Shown one piece after another: positions 7,732 through 15,023 of a stretch of DNA of 16,563 bases. A program made the position numbers and the translations under genes. The first letter of the stretch is position 1, and the number at the start of each line of letters is the position of its first letter. The DNA is from CAZGMN01 sp964526905. GTDB taxonomy: Bacteria > Acidobacteriota > Aminicenantia > Aminicenantales > Aminicenantaceae. The stretch spans positions 1 through 16,563 of the forward strand of contig CAZGMN010000048.1 in the NCBI GenBank assembly GCA_964526905.1. Direction: 5' to 3'. The notes under the pieces were generated by a model. It was not told where the DNA came from and searched no databases. It was given only the letters and a program-made list of their open reading frames with translations.

Positions 7732-8088
7732 CTATTTGAGTTCTTTTGCCCTGTTCTTGTCATCGACGATCAGGGTTTTTGGCGTAAAAAAATCAATCTC
7801 CTCTTCATCCAAGACCGCATAGCAAGCGAGAATCAATTTATCTCCAATTCCCGCCCTATGAGCCGCTGCTCCGTTGACGATCACCTCTCCACTCTCTCTT
7901 TTCCCTTTTATCAGGTAGGTTATGAATCTCTCTCCATTGGAAACATTGTAGACATGAACCTGCTCGAAGGGCAGGATTTCCACAGCCTCCATCAGGCTTT
8001 CATCCAGAGTGAGGCTGCCCTCGTAATCGAGGTTGGATTCAGTGACCGTGAGCCTCTGAATCTTCGCCTTCAACATTATTCTTCTCAT
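7732..8088 (-). CDS. panD: Aspartate 1-decarboxylase proenzyme
   Basis: PanD is a pyruvoyl enzyme that makes beta-alanine from L-aspartate for pantothenate synthesis. The 118-residue proenzyme has the self-cleavage site Gly24-Ser25 in DYEGSLTLDE, plus Lys9, Arg54, Thr57, Tyr58 and Asn72 (VNGAAAH) as in the family. The tail after LDEEE is somewhat longer and unlike common homologues. The start at 8088 (MRRIMLKAKI) is supported by AAGGAG at 8098-8103 (minus strand), 9 nt upstream; a second ATG at 8076 is possible but keeps less of the usual N-terminus. It is the last gene of the panB-panC-panD series, 6 bp after panC, and converges with the methyltransferase gene. Confidence 0.95.
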   Translation of the reverse strand: MRRIMLKAKIQRLTVTESNLDYEGSLTLDESLMEAVEILPFEQVHVYNVSNGERFITYLIKGKRESGEVIVNGAAAHRAGIGDKLILACYAVLDEEEIDFFTPKTLIVDDKNRAKELK

Positions 8089-8094
8089 GGCGCT

Positions 8095-8946
8095 CTACTC
8101 CTTGATACGTAAGATTGTGTTATCGATGAGCCTGGCTCTCCCCAAAAAAACAGCGAGGGCGGCAAGGGCCTGCTTTTCCATTCTGGCCAGCGGCTTAAGC
8201 TCTTCCATATCCACGATCTCGATATAATCAATTCTTGCCTGCGGCTCTTTGCTTATAATTTCCTTCATTCTGCTCAGAATCGCAGCAACATTCATCTCCC
8301 CTTTTTCCACCATTGCCTCTGCTTCTCTCAGGCTTCTGGAAAGAACAAGGGCTGCCTTTCTCTGTTCTTGATTCAAGTATATGTTCCTCGAGCTGAGGGC
8401 GAGTCCGTCTTCTTCTCTGACGGTGGGCAGAACCTCAACTGCCACATCTGAATTGAGGTCGCGGGCCATTCTTTTGACGATAATCGCTTGCTGGGCATCT
8501 TTCTGCCCGAAGAAAGCGATGTCGGGATTGACGATGTTAAAGAGTTTTAAGACAACTGTGCAGACGCCCTGGAAATGTGTCGGGCGGGAGCGTCCGCAGA
8601 GCCTGTTCTGGAGCTCATGGACTTCGACATAAGTTTTATAGCCTTCGGGGTACATCTCCCCTGGCTCAGGGACAAAAAGATAATCGACCCCTTCTCTTTC
8701 CAAAAGCTCAGAATCTTTCTTCAGATCACGGGGATAATCCTTAAAATCCTCTCCTGGCCCAAACTGGGCGGGGTTGACGAAGATGCTGACCACAGTTTTG
8801 TCAGCCCTTCGGCACGATTCTCGTACCAGGCTCAAATGACCGAGGTGAAGAAAGCCCATGGTCGGGACAAAGCCGATAGTCTTCCCTTGCGACTTCAGCC
8901 TCCTGGCGGCCTTTTTCATCTCGTCGATGGAGGTAATGACCTTCAT
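8095..8946 (-). CDS. panC: Pantothenate synthetase
   Basis: PanC joins pantoate and beta-alanine using ATP, through a pantoyl-adenylate, to form pantothenate. The 283-residue protein has the family's key blocks: VPTMGFLHLGHLSLV (a HIGH-type nucleotide-binding motif), FVNPAQFGPGEDF, FQGVCTVVLKLFNIV, FFGQKDAQQ, and LALSSRNIYL (the KMSKS-like ATP loop). Length and start are standard. Its ATG overlaps the panB stop as ATGA (8943-8946), a sign of translational coupling. The AAGGAG that serves panD lies in its last codons. Confidence 0.97.
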   Translation of the reverse strand: MKVITSIDEMKKAARRLKSQGKTIGFVPTMGFLHLGHLSLVRESCRRADKTVVSIFVNPAQFGPGEDFKDYPRDLKKDSELLEREGVDYLFVPEPGEMYPEGYKTYVEVHELQNRLCGRSRPTHFQGVCTVVLKLFNIVNPDIAFFGQKDAQQAIIVKRMARDLNSDVAVEVLPTVREEDGLALSSRNIYLNQEQRKAALVLSRSLREAEAMVEKGEMNVAAILSRMKEIISKEPQARIDYIEIVDMEELKPLARMEKQALAALAVFLGRARLIDNTILRIKE

Positions 8947-9833
8947 TTTTTCTTCCTAAATAACTTCTTTGACTTGGGCTTTTTGGCGCATAATTCTTCA
9001 ATCCTTTCCGATTGAAAATGGTAGGAGTGGTCGTTATCAGGAAATCTTCCTTCTCTGACATCATCAACATATCCTTTTACCGCTTGGCTGAGGAGCTGAT
9101 GGATGTCAACATATTTCTTGACAAATTTGGGAAGGTAGCCATCAGAAAAACCAACAAGGTCATGAAAAACAAGAATCTGACCATCGCAGAATGGCCCTGC
9201 CCCGATGCCAATGGTCGGAACGTTGAGCTTATCCGTGATGATCTTTGCCACTTCCAGAGGAATGCATTCCAAGACAACCGAAAAGACTCCAGCCTTTTCC
9301 AGATTTTCGGCATCCCGGATGATTTTCTTGGCTTCATCAATTTCTTTGCCTCTGACCTTGAACTGGCCAAAATGACAGATGGATTGAGGAGTAAGCCCGA
9401 CATGCCCCATGACCGGAATCTCGGCTTCGACCAGAGCCTCGATCAGCTTCAGCCGCTTCTTCGACGCCCCTTCAATTTTGACAGCTGAGGCATCGGCTTC
9501 TTTCAAAAAACGGGAGGCATTGGCAATGGATTCTTCTTGAGTCAGGTGGAAAGAAAAATAGGGCATGTCTCCGACAACCAATGCTCTCTTCGAAGCCCGA
9601 GCCACAGGCTTGGTGTGATGAATCATATCTTCCATGGTCACCGGGATGGTGTTCTCATAGCCCAAGACGACCATTCCCAATGAATCTCCGACCAGAATCA
9701 TATCCACTCCGCTTTTGTCCACGATTTTTGCGATGGGAAAGTCATAGGCCGTTATGGCCACAATCTTCTCTTTTCTCTCTTTCTTGGCTTGGAGAAAAGG
9801 GATAGTGACTTTTTGAGTTGTTGTGTCTGGCAT
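8943..9833 (-). CDS. panB: 3-methyl-2-oxobutanoate hydroxymethyltransferase
   Basis: PanB transfers a hydroxymethyl group from methylene-tetrahydrofolate to alpha-ketoisovalerate, giving ketopantoate. In the 296-residue protein the Mg ligands fall in VGDSLGM (Asp50) and VVGDMPY (Asp89), the substrate lysine block is AVKIEG (Lys119, Glu121), and the catalytic Glu189 is in VVLECIP. GHVGLTPQS and IGIGAGPFCDGQILV are also present. The C-terminus is extended and lysine-rich (KPKSKKLFRKKK), longer than in E. coli PanB. AAAGGA at 9840-9845 (minus strand) lies 6 nt before the ATG. It is preceded by the deoxynucleoside kinase 71 bp upstream and followed by panC with a 4-bp overlap. No panE is seen in the window, so ketopantoate reduction must be encoded elsewhere. 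Confidence 0.97.
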   Translation of the reverse strand: MPDTTTQKVTIPFLQAKKERKEKIVAITAYDFPIAKIVDKSGVDMILVGDSLGMVVLGYENTIPVTMEDMIHHTKPVARASKRALVVGDMPYFSFHLTQEESIANASRFLKEADASAVKIEGASKKRLKLIEALVEAEIPVMGHVGLTPQSICHFGQFKVRGKEIDEAKKIIRDAENLEKAGVFSVVLECIPLEVAKIITDKLNVPTIGIGAGPFCDGQILVFHDLVGFSDGYLPKFVKKYVDIHQLLSQAVKGYVDDVREGRFPDNDHSYHFQSERIEELCAKKPKSKKLFRKKK

Positions 9834-9851
9834 GACCGATCCTTTCTCCCC

Positions 9852-9872
9852 ATCCCGCCTCTACATCGGGAT
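9852..9872 (-). other. Hairpin ahead of the panB ribosome binding site
   Basis: ATCCCG (9852-9857) and CGGGAT (9867-9872) form a 6-bp stem with a 9-nt loop in the gap between the kinase and panB. On the transcribed strand the stem ends 6 nt before the AAAGGA of panB. There is no T-tract, so it is not a classical terminator. It could affect panB translation or mRNA stability, or be a short dispersed palindrome. Confidence 0.3.
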
Positions 9873-9904
9873 TGAGGTAAAGTCTAATAAAGATGCTATC
9901 TATC

Positions 9905-10573
9905 TTATTTTTTTGGCTGTTTGTTGTCTTTGCTCAGAGGCACATAAAATAAGGGGCTTTTCTTCATCTGCTTAATCCTGTCGATTAAATCTATTATATC
10001 CTCTTCCCGGTCGAAATCCAAATCATCAGCTTTCACCACCAGAAGCGGAGTTGCCTTATAATTGAAGAAAAAGTAATCAAAGGCCTCCAAGATATTTTCC
10101 AAATATCTCTCCGAGATGTTCTTCTCCAGAGCTATCCCCTCTCTGTCAATCCTTTTAAGGAGCGTGGGCAAAGAAATCTGGAGATAGATAACCAGGTCAG
10201 GTCTGGCCACCCTATCTGCCAAGATGCTGTAGATTCTCTCATAGACTATCAGCTCATCATCGGTGAGAGTCTGGTAAGCGTATATTTTATCCTTTTCGAA
10301 AAGATAATCGCAGATGACTCTTTCCTCGAACAGCTCTCTCTGCATAAGAGCAACCTGCTGGTGATAGCGGTTCACCAGAAAAACAAGCTGGGCGAGAAAG
10401 GAAGCTCCTTCTTTCTCCTCATAAAAATCTCTAAGGTAAGGATTCTCGCCCTTGTCGAGAGTGACCTTTCCGCCTATTTTCTGGGCTAAGATGTTGGCGA
10501 GTTTCGTTTTGCCGCACTTGAGAACACCGTCAACAGCAATATGTTTAAAAGTGATTTGATCTTTGTCCGCCAT
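9905..10573 (-). CDS. Deoxynucleoside kinase family protein
   Basis: A 222-residue P-loop kinase of the dNK (dGK/dAK/dCK) type, which phosphorylates deoxynucleosides using ATP in salvage. The Walker A is GVLKCGKT (16-23), less usual than the GxIGxGKT form. The catalytic segment is VICDYLFEKDKIYA, where the Asp in DYLFEKD takes the place of the Glu in the ERS motif of other members. PDLVIYLQISLPTLLKRI and RIDREG lead into the lid region, followed by ISERYLENILEAFDYFFFNY. The last 20 residues are polar. It precedes panB; a dNK next to pan and folate genes recurs in several bacterial phyla, as far as I recall. The ribosome binding site is weak (GAGGG 14 nt upstream). Substrate specificity cannot be read from sequence. 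Confidence 0.85.
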   Translation of the reverse strand: MADKDQITFKHIAVDGVLKCGKTKLANILAQKIGGKVTLDKGENPYLRDFYEEKEGASFLAQLVFLVNRYHQQVALMQRELFEERVICDYLFEKDKIYAYQTLTDDELIVYERIYSILADRVARPDLVIYLQISLPTLLKRIDREGIALEKNISERYLENILEAFDYFFFNYKATPLLVVKADDLDFDREEDIIDLIDRIKQMKKSPLFYVPLSKDNKQPKK

Positions 10574-10633
10574 TTCTCTTAGCGCTTCCCTCTCGGCATC
10601 ATTCTTCTCTGCCGAAAAGGGAATTGAAGCTTA

Positions 10634-10662
10634 AAAATAGCGAATAACAAGCGATAAGTCAA
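10634..10662 (-). promoter_or_regulatory. Putative promoter of the dNK-panBCD operon
   Basis: On the minus strand TTGACT (10662-10657) and TATTTT (10639-10634) are separated by exactly 17 bp, matching the -35 and -10 consensus at 5/6 and 4/6. Transcription would start near 10627, leaving a leader of about 54 nt before the kinase ATG at 10573. Confidence 0.45.
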
Positions 10663-10671
10663 TTGAATTAC

Positions 10672-10694
10672 AAAAAGAGGACAGTCCCTTTTTT
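10672..10694 (-). terminator. A-tract/palindrome/T-tract element after pspC
   Basis: A run of five A's, a GGACAGTCC core (10679-10687) and a run of six T's together form a nearly symmetrical palindrome. On either strand it gives a short hairpin followed by T's. It lies about 75 bp after the pspC stop and just upstream of the kinase promoter, where a terminator would be expected. The tight loop and one mismatch keep the confidence low. A core like GGACTGTCC flanked by A/T runs also occurs as a dispersed sequence in various genomes, so this may be a repeat. Confidence 0.35.
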
Positions 10695-10718
10695 AGCCCC
10701 AGGGAGTTATTTCCAAGC

Positions 10719-10776
10719 GAAGGCTAAGTGCTGAGAAAACCATTTGAAGGCTGAGCACTTTCGTGCCACTTAGCCT
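10719..10776. repeat. Inverted-repeat cluster overlapping the pspC stop codon
   Basis: GGCTAAGTG (10722-10730) and CACTTAGCC (10767-10775) are a perfect 9-bp inverted repeat. Directly inside the right arm sits GCAC-TTTC-GTGC (10755-10766), which on the minus-strand RNA is a 4-bp stem with a GAAA tetraloop. A second pairing, AAGTGCT/AGCACTT (10726-10732 and 10754-10760), is also possible. The unit GAAGGCT(A/G)AG appears twice here (10719-10728, 10746-10755). The pspC stop (10770-10772) lies in the outer stem, so the element could act at the 3' end of that mRNA. Confidence 0.5.
10732..10756 (+). repeat. Dispersed 25-nt repeat, copy 1
   Basis: The 25 bases starting TGAGAAAACC and ending GAAGGCTGAGC match 16505-16529 at 23 of 25 positions, in the same orientation. 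Both copies are intergenic. A match of this length is not expected by chance in 16.5 kb. Confidence 0.55.
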
Positions 10777-10970
10777 GAGCTCTTTTCTATAGGGACTATG
10801 ATCCAGGCGATAAGGTAGAATAGAGCCATTGGCAGAAGGACTGTCACCAAAGTCACGCCTACGAATAAAAGCCGAACAACGTTAACATCCATATCTAAAT
10901 AATCAGCAAGCCCACCGCAAACTCCTCCCAGAATTTTCTTCGTTTGAGAACGGTAAAGGGTTTTTGCCAT
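10770..10970 (-). CDS. Small PspC-domain membrane protein
   Basis: A 66-residue protein that is essentially only a PspC domain. The amphipathic start KTLYRSQTKKILGGVCGGLADYL includes the typical GGVCGGLA. A single hydrophobic helix follows (about 34-60, LLFVGVTLVTVLLPMALFYLIAWIIVP). PspC domains occur in phage-shock membrane-stress proteins and in many small stand-alone proteins of unknown function. A GAGGAG ribosome binding site lies about 8 nt before the ATG. It is on the same strand 80 bp after the ALDH7 gene and may be transcribed with it, but there is no functional link I can see. No pspA, pspB or pspF is in the window. Confidence 0.88.
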   Translation of the reverse strand: MAKTLYRSQTKKILGGVCGGLADYLDMDVNVVRLLFVGVTLVTVLLPMALFYLIAWIIVPIEKSSG

Positions 10971-11050
10971 CTTTTCTTCTCCTCAATTGAATTGTCTTTA
11001 TTGACGATAGCCTCTTATAAAAAATACAATGAGCAAGATCTTTGCTTTTC

Positions 11051-12574
11051 TTAATCGCCGAATTTAATACCCTGAGCTAAGGGAAGCTCCTTAGACCAGT
11101 TGATGGTATTGGTCTGGCGGCGCATATAGCTTTTCCAGGAATCAGACCCGGATTCTCTGCCTCCGCCTGTTTCCTTCTCGCCGCCAAAGGCTCCGCCGAT
11201 TTCCGCTCCAGATGTCCCGATGTTGACGTTGGCAATGCCGCAATCAGAGCCTTCATGGGAAAGGTATTTTTCTGCTGTCAGCAAATTTGTGGTAAAAATA
11301 GCGCTCGATAGCCCCTGGGGAACTTCATTGTGAAGCCTTATGGCCTCCTCGATGTCCTTGTATTCTAAGAGATAAAGGATGGGCGCGAAAGTCTCCTGAT
11401 GGACAATCTCTGTCTGAGCCGGCATCTTGACGATGGTCGGTTCGACAAACTGCTCTCCAAGCTGAGGAAGACGATGTCCTCCAAAGACAATCTTCCCTCC
11501 CTGCTCCTTGGCTTTTTCCAGGGCAGCCATCATTTCCTCCACTGCTGCCTTTGTCACCAAGGGTCCCATCAGGACACCGTCTTCAAGAGGATTTCCGATC
11601 CGCACCTGCTTGTAGGCCTTGACGATTCGCGCTTCGAGCTCGGAAGCAATCGACTTGTGGATGATGATCCGCCGCGTGGTCGTGCAGCGCTGGCCTGCAG
11701 TCCCGACAGCTCCGAAGAGAATTGTTCGCGCGGCCATATCTAAGTCTGCATCCCCGGCAACGATGATGGCATTGTTTCCGCCGAGCTCAAGGATTGTCCG
11801 CCCGAAACGGCGCGCCACACATTCTGACACACGGCGCCCCATCTTAGTCGACCCGGTGAAAGAGATGAGAGGAAGGCGCTTGTCGTTAATCATCCTCTCT
11901 CCGACAACATTCCCACGCCCAATGAGGAGGTTGAAGATTCCCTTCAGCCCGTGGTCTGCCATGACCCGGTTACAAACATTCTGGACAGCGATGGCTGTCA
12001 GCGGAGCGTCGGATGAAGGCTTCCAGACTATGGCATCGCCGCAGATAGCGGCGATGGCCGAGTTCCACGACCAGACAGCAACAGGAAAATTGAAAGCAGT
12101 GATGACCCCAACCGCTCCCAGAGGGTGCCACTGTTCATACATACGATGAGCCGGGCGCTCGGAATGCATGGTCAGGCCGTAGAGCTGGCGGGAGAGTCCT
12201 ACGGCGAAATCGCAAATGTCGATCATCTCCTGAACTTCCCCTATTCCTTCGGCCTTGATCTTGCCCATTTCCGCAGTTACCAGCTCGCCGAGCGGCTCTT
12301 TTAGCTCCCTCAGCGCTTGGCCAAGGTCACGGATAACCAGGCCCCTTTTTGGAGCAGGGGTCATCCGCCAGGAATTGAAGGCTGCAACGGCCTGGCTGAG
12401 GACCTGCTCGTATGTCTTTTCTGTGGCCTGAATAACTTTGGCGATCGGCTCTCCTGTTGAAGGATTAGAGGAGACAAGCTCCGTACCCTGCTTGTCCTCG
12501 AACCAGGCTCCCTCGCCAGAACAGGCTCCGATATTGATATCTTTAATTTGTAATTTTCTAAGCAGACTTTTCAT
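11051..12574 (-). CDS. Alpha-aminoadipic semialdehyde dehydrogenase (ALDH7 type)
   Basis: A 507-residue NAD(P)+-dependent aldehyde dehydrogenase. Key residues are Asn162 in TAFNFP, Glu263 in LELGGNNA and catalytic Cys297 in GTAGQRCTTTRR; FTGSTKMGR is also present. The pattern ELGGNNAIIV, the GQRCTTTRR loop and the C-terminal block with GTSGAEIGGAFGGEKETGGGRESGS are characteristic of ALDH7 (antiquitin; bacterial piperideine-6-carboxylate dehydrogenase, AmaB/Pcd). That enzyme oxidises aminoadipate semialdehyde to 2-aminoadipate in lysine breakdown. I prefer the start at 12574 because GGAG lies 6 nt before it; an in-frame ATG at 12586 lacks a binding site. The gene follows the P5C dehydrogenase by 30 bp, so they form an operon. 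The substrate is inferred from family; osmoprotective or general aldehyde roles are also known for ALDH7. Confidence 0.9.
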   Translation of the reverse strand: MKSLLRKLQIKDINIGACSGEGAWFEDKQGTELVSSNPSTGEPIAKVIQATEKTYEQVLSQAVAAFNSWRMTPAPKRGLVIRDLGQALRELKEPLGELVTAEMGKIKAEGIGEVQEMIDICDFAVGLSRQLYGLTMHSERPAHRMYEQWHPLGAVGVITAFNFPVAVWSWNSAIAAICGDAIVWKPSSDAPLTAIAVQNVCNRVMADHGLKGIFNLLIGRGNVVGERMINDKRLPLISFTGSTKMGRRVSECVARRFGRTILELGGNNAIIVAGDADLDMAARTILFGAVGTAGQRCTTTRRIIIHKSIASELEARIVKAYKQVRIGNPLEDGVLMGPLVTKAAVEEMMAALEKAKEQGGKIVFGGHRLPQLGEQFVEPTIVKMPAQTEIVHQETFAPILYLLEYKDIEEAIRLHNEVPQGLSSAIFTTNLLTAEKYLSHEGSDCGIANVNIGTSGAEIGGAFGGEKETGGGRESGSDSWKSYMRRQTNTINWSKELPLAQGIKFGD

Positions 12575-12604
12575 TTCTCTCTCCATGTCAATTTTTTTGC
12601 GTCT

Positions 12605-14233
12605 TCACTTCTCTCTCATGAAAGGATAGCGATAGTCCTTGGGTGGATTAAGGTTTTCCTTGACTGCCCGAGCGCTTGTCCAGCGGAGCAGGTTCAGGTA
12701 AGAGCCTGCTTTGTCGTTCGTTCCAGAGGCTCTGGCTCCGCCAAAGGGCTGCTGGCTGACCACAGCCCCTGTGGGCTTGTCGTTTATGTAAAAATTTCCA
12801 GCAGCATGGCGGAGAGCGGCGAAGGCTTCGATTATCGCCTTTCTGTCGTTGGCAAAGATGGCTCCAGTCAGGCCATAAGGAGAAGTCGTATCACAGAGCT
12901 GGAGAGTCTCCTTGTATTGAGCTTCTGGATAAACATAGAGTGTCAAAACAGGACCGAAAATCTCCTCCTGCATCAGTTTGTGCCTGGGGTCGGTGACGAC
13001 GACCAAAGTCGGCTCGATGAAATACCCTTTTGAGCCGTCGTATTTGCCCCCACAAACAACCTCGGCTTCTTTCGACTTCTTGGCATATTCGATATAGCCG
13101 ACGATGCTTTCAAAGGCGAGCTTATCGATGACCGCGCCCATGAAATTTGAAAAGTCTGTTATATCGCCCATCTTGATTGTCTTTATCCCGTCGACCAATC
13201 CTTTTTTCACGGCCGGCCAGAGGTTTGAGGGAATGTAGGCCCGGCTGGCTGCTGAGCACTTTTGGCCCTGATACTCAAAGGAGCCGCGAATCAAAGCTGT
13301 GACGACGGCTTCGACGTCGGCAGAGGCGTGGACAAAGACGAAGTCTTTGCCGCCGGTCTCCCCGACAATCCTGGGATAGGTCTTATAATTCATGATGCTC
13401 CGGCCAATCGTCTTCCACATATCCTGAAAGGTAGAGGTGCTTCCGGTGAAATGGATGCCTGCCAGCTGCGTTTTCTCCAGCACCGGGTCTCCCACATAGC
13501 GGCCGGGTCCAGGGATGAAGTTGATCACTCCGCCTGGCAGCCCTGCCTCTTTCCACAACTGAGTCAGGAAGTAGGCCGAGTAGACTGCGGAAGAGGCTGG
13601 CTTCCACAAGACAGTGTTACCCATTAGCGCCGGCGATGTCGGCAGATTGCCGGCGATAGAAGTGAAATTAAAGGGAGTCACGGCAAAGACAAAGCCTTCC
13701 AGCGCTCTGTATTCCATGTAATTCCAGGTTATTGGCGACGAATCCGGCTGTTGAGAATAAATCTGGCTCATGTAGTAAGGATTGAAGCGGTAGAAGTCGA
13801 TGAGTTCGCAGGCTGAATCAATCTCTGCCTGGTGGACTGTCTTTGACTGTCCGAGCATGGTGGCCGCATTCAAAATATAGCGATACTTTGTCGCTAAGAG
13901 TTCAGCGGCGCGAAGAAAGATTGCGGCTCGAGACACCCAATCCATCTCAGACCAGTCGACCCAGGCCTTTTTGGCTTCTTCAACAGCCATCTCTATCTCT
14001 GCCGGCCCGGCCTTGTGATAGCGGGCAAGACGATGCTTGTGGTCATGAGGACAAAGGCAATCAGCCAGATTCCCTGTCCGGACTTCCTTTCCTCCGATGA
14101 TCAAAGGAATTTCAATCTCTTCGCTCAGCATCTTCCGCAGCTGAGCCTTTATAGCCTCGCGCTCCACAGTTCCAGGAGCATAGCTATAAACAGGCTCATT
14201 GCTCGGAAAAGGAATTTTTACCACGCCGTTCAT
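12605..14233 (-). CDS. pruA: 1-pyrroline-5-carboxylate dehydrogenase (ALDH4 type)
   Basis: This NAD+-dependent enzyme oxidises glutamate semialdehyde (in equilibrium with P5C) to glutamate in proline and arginine catabolism. The 542-residue length and sequence match the stand-alone ALDH4 form: an N-terminal segment NEPVYSYAPGTVER, then TPFNFTSIAGN (Asn189), FTGST (262-266), GETGGKDF (Glu292), and GQKCSAASRAY (Cys326). The C-terminus has QQPFGGARASGTNDKAG and LLRWTSARAVKE. A strong AAGGAGG lies 9-10 nt before the ATG. No proline dehydrogenase (PutA/PRODH), ornithine aminotransferase or arginase gene is in the window, so the source of P5C is not shown. It leads an operon with the ALDH7 gene and perhaps pspC. 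The specific substrate rests on close family resemblance. Confidence 0.93.
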   Translation of the reverse strand: MNGVVKIPFPSNEPVYSYAPGTVEREAIKAQLRKMLSEEIEIPLIIGGKEVRTGNLADCLCPHDHKHRLARYHKAGPAEIEMAVEEAKKAWVDWSEMDWVSRAAIFLRAAELLATKYRYILNAATMLGQSKTVHQAEIDSACELIDFYRFNPYYMSQIYSQQPDSSPITWNYMEYRALEGFVFAVTPFNFTSIAGNLPTSPALMGNTVLWKPASSAVYSAYFLTQLWKEAGLPGGVINFIPGPGRYVGDPVLEKTQLAGIHFTGSTSTFQDMWKTIGRSIMNYKTYPRIVGETGGKDFVFVHASADVEAVVTALIRGSFEYQGQKCSAASRAYIPSNLWPAVKKGLVDGIKTIKMGDITDFSNFMGAVIDKLAFESIVGYIEYAKKSKEAEVVCGGKYDGSKGYFIEPTLVVVTDPRHKLMQEEIFGPVLTLYVYPEAQYKETLQLCDTTSPYGLTGAIFANDRKAIIEAFAALRHAAGNFYINDKPTGAVVSQQPFGGARASGTNDKAGSYLNLLRWTSARAVKENLNPPKDYRYPFMREK

Positions 14234-14258
14234 TTGAATATTCCTCCTTATAAATCGA

Positions 14259-14264
14259 ATTATA
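14259..14264 (-). promoter_or_regulatory. Putative -10 element upstream of the P5C dehydrogenase gene
   Basis: On the minus strand an exact TATAAT stands 25 bp before the ATG, within an AT-rich region. No good -35 hexamer is present at 16-18 bp, so an activator or an alternative element may be involved, or the match may be chance in AT-rich DNA. Confidence 0.35.
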
Positions 14265-14394
14265 GCCTTTTTTTATCTATTATTATTAAGATTCGGCTTC
14301 TTATGCCAGAGCTGTCTTTATAAAATCAAGCCAACTGCGGATAAATTAATATATTATTTTCTGCTTCTGAGTTCAAGAAGAGGGGGATTAGGGC

Positions 14395-14943
14395 TCAGCA
14401 GAGGCCGAGGTCTTTATCGATATCCTGCATGGCTTTAAGGCAGATGGAGATGAAATCATCCAGCTCGAGTCCGACATTCTTGCACTGCTCGATATCCTCC
14501 CGCTTTGCGCCCCGGGCAAAGCTCTTTTCCTTGTATCTGCGCTTCACAAATTCCACATCCACTTCCTTGAGTTTCTTGCTGGGGTGCATCAGGGTGGCAG
14601 CGATGATCAGCCCGGTCAAAGGGTCGATAGAATAAATGGCCCAGTCCATCTGGCTCTGGCAGGGAATCTGGGCCGCATGGGCCTGGATGGCCTGAATGAT
14701 GTCAGGTTCAACATTGAGCTTCTTCAATATTTTCACTGTCTCTGTCGTATGAAGCTCAGGGCTCTTTTCGGTGATTTCATAATCAAGGTCGTGCAGGACT
14801 CCAGCCAGGCCCCATTTCCCGACATCCTGATTGAGCCGGGAAGCGAGAGCCTTCATGCAGGCTTCCACGGCCAGACAATGCTTCACCAAGTTCTTGTTTT
14901 TAAGATGCTTGGCAACAAGCTCTAAAGCTTCTTCTCTATTCAT
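14395..14943 (-). CDS. HD-domain (HDIG-type) metal-dependent hydrolase
   Basis: A 182-residue stand-alone HD-superfamily protein. Candidate metal ligands are His22 (VKHCLAVEACM), the HD pair His51-Asp52 (GVLHDLDYE), His65, His89 (QAIQAHA) and Asp107 (SIDPLTGLI). These proteins hydrolyse phosphate esters or nucleotides; this compact type is commonly annotated only as HDIG domain protein, and I cannot name the substrate. An AGGAG sequence lies 8 nt before the ATG. It is 80 bp after the lipoprotein gene on the same strand and 161 bp before the P5C dehydrogenase, whose own putative promoter suggests a separate unit. No signal or membrane segment is visible. Confidence 0.85.
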   Translation of the reverse strand: MNREEALELVAKHLKNKNLVKHCLAVEACMKALASRLNQDVGKWGLAGVLHDLDYEITEKSPELHTTETVKILKKLNVEPDIIQAIQAHAAQIPCQSQMDWAIYSIDPLTGLIIAATLMHPSKKLKEVDVEFVKRRYKEKSFARGAKREDIEQCKNVGLELDDFISICLKAMQDIDKDLGLC

Positions 14944-15023
14944 TCTTCGCTCTCCTTTTGGAATTAATTCTCATTAACATTCTTGAGTCAAAATCTATTT
15001 GAAACCATTATTGAATTTCAATT

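Noticed and set aside
10992..11050. TATAAG between the ALDH7 gene and pspC as a separate pspC promoter
   Set aside because: No -35 hexamer stands at a suitable distance, so the pspC promoter is not assigned.
12575..12586. First ATG of the ALDH7 gene at 12586
   Set aside because: No ribosome binding site before it, while GGAG lies 6 nt before the next in-frame ATG; family members begin at the equivalent of the second.
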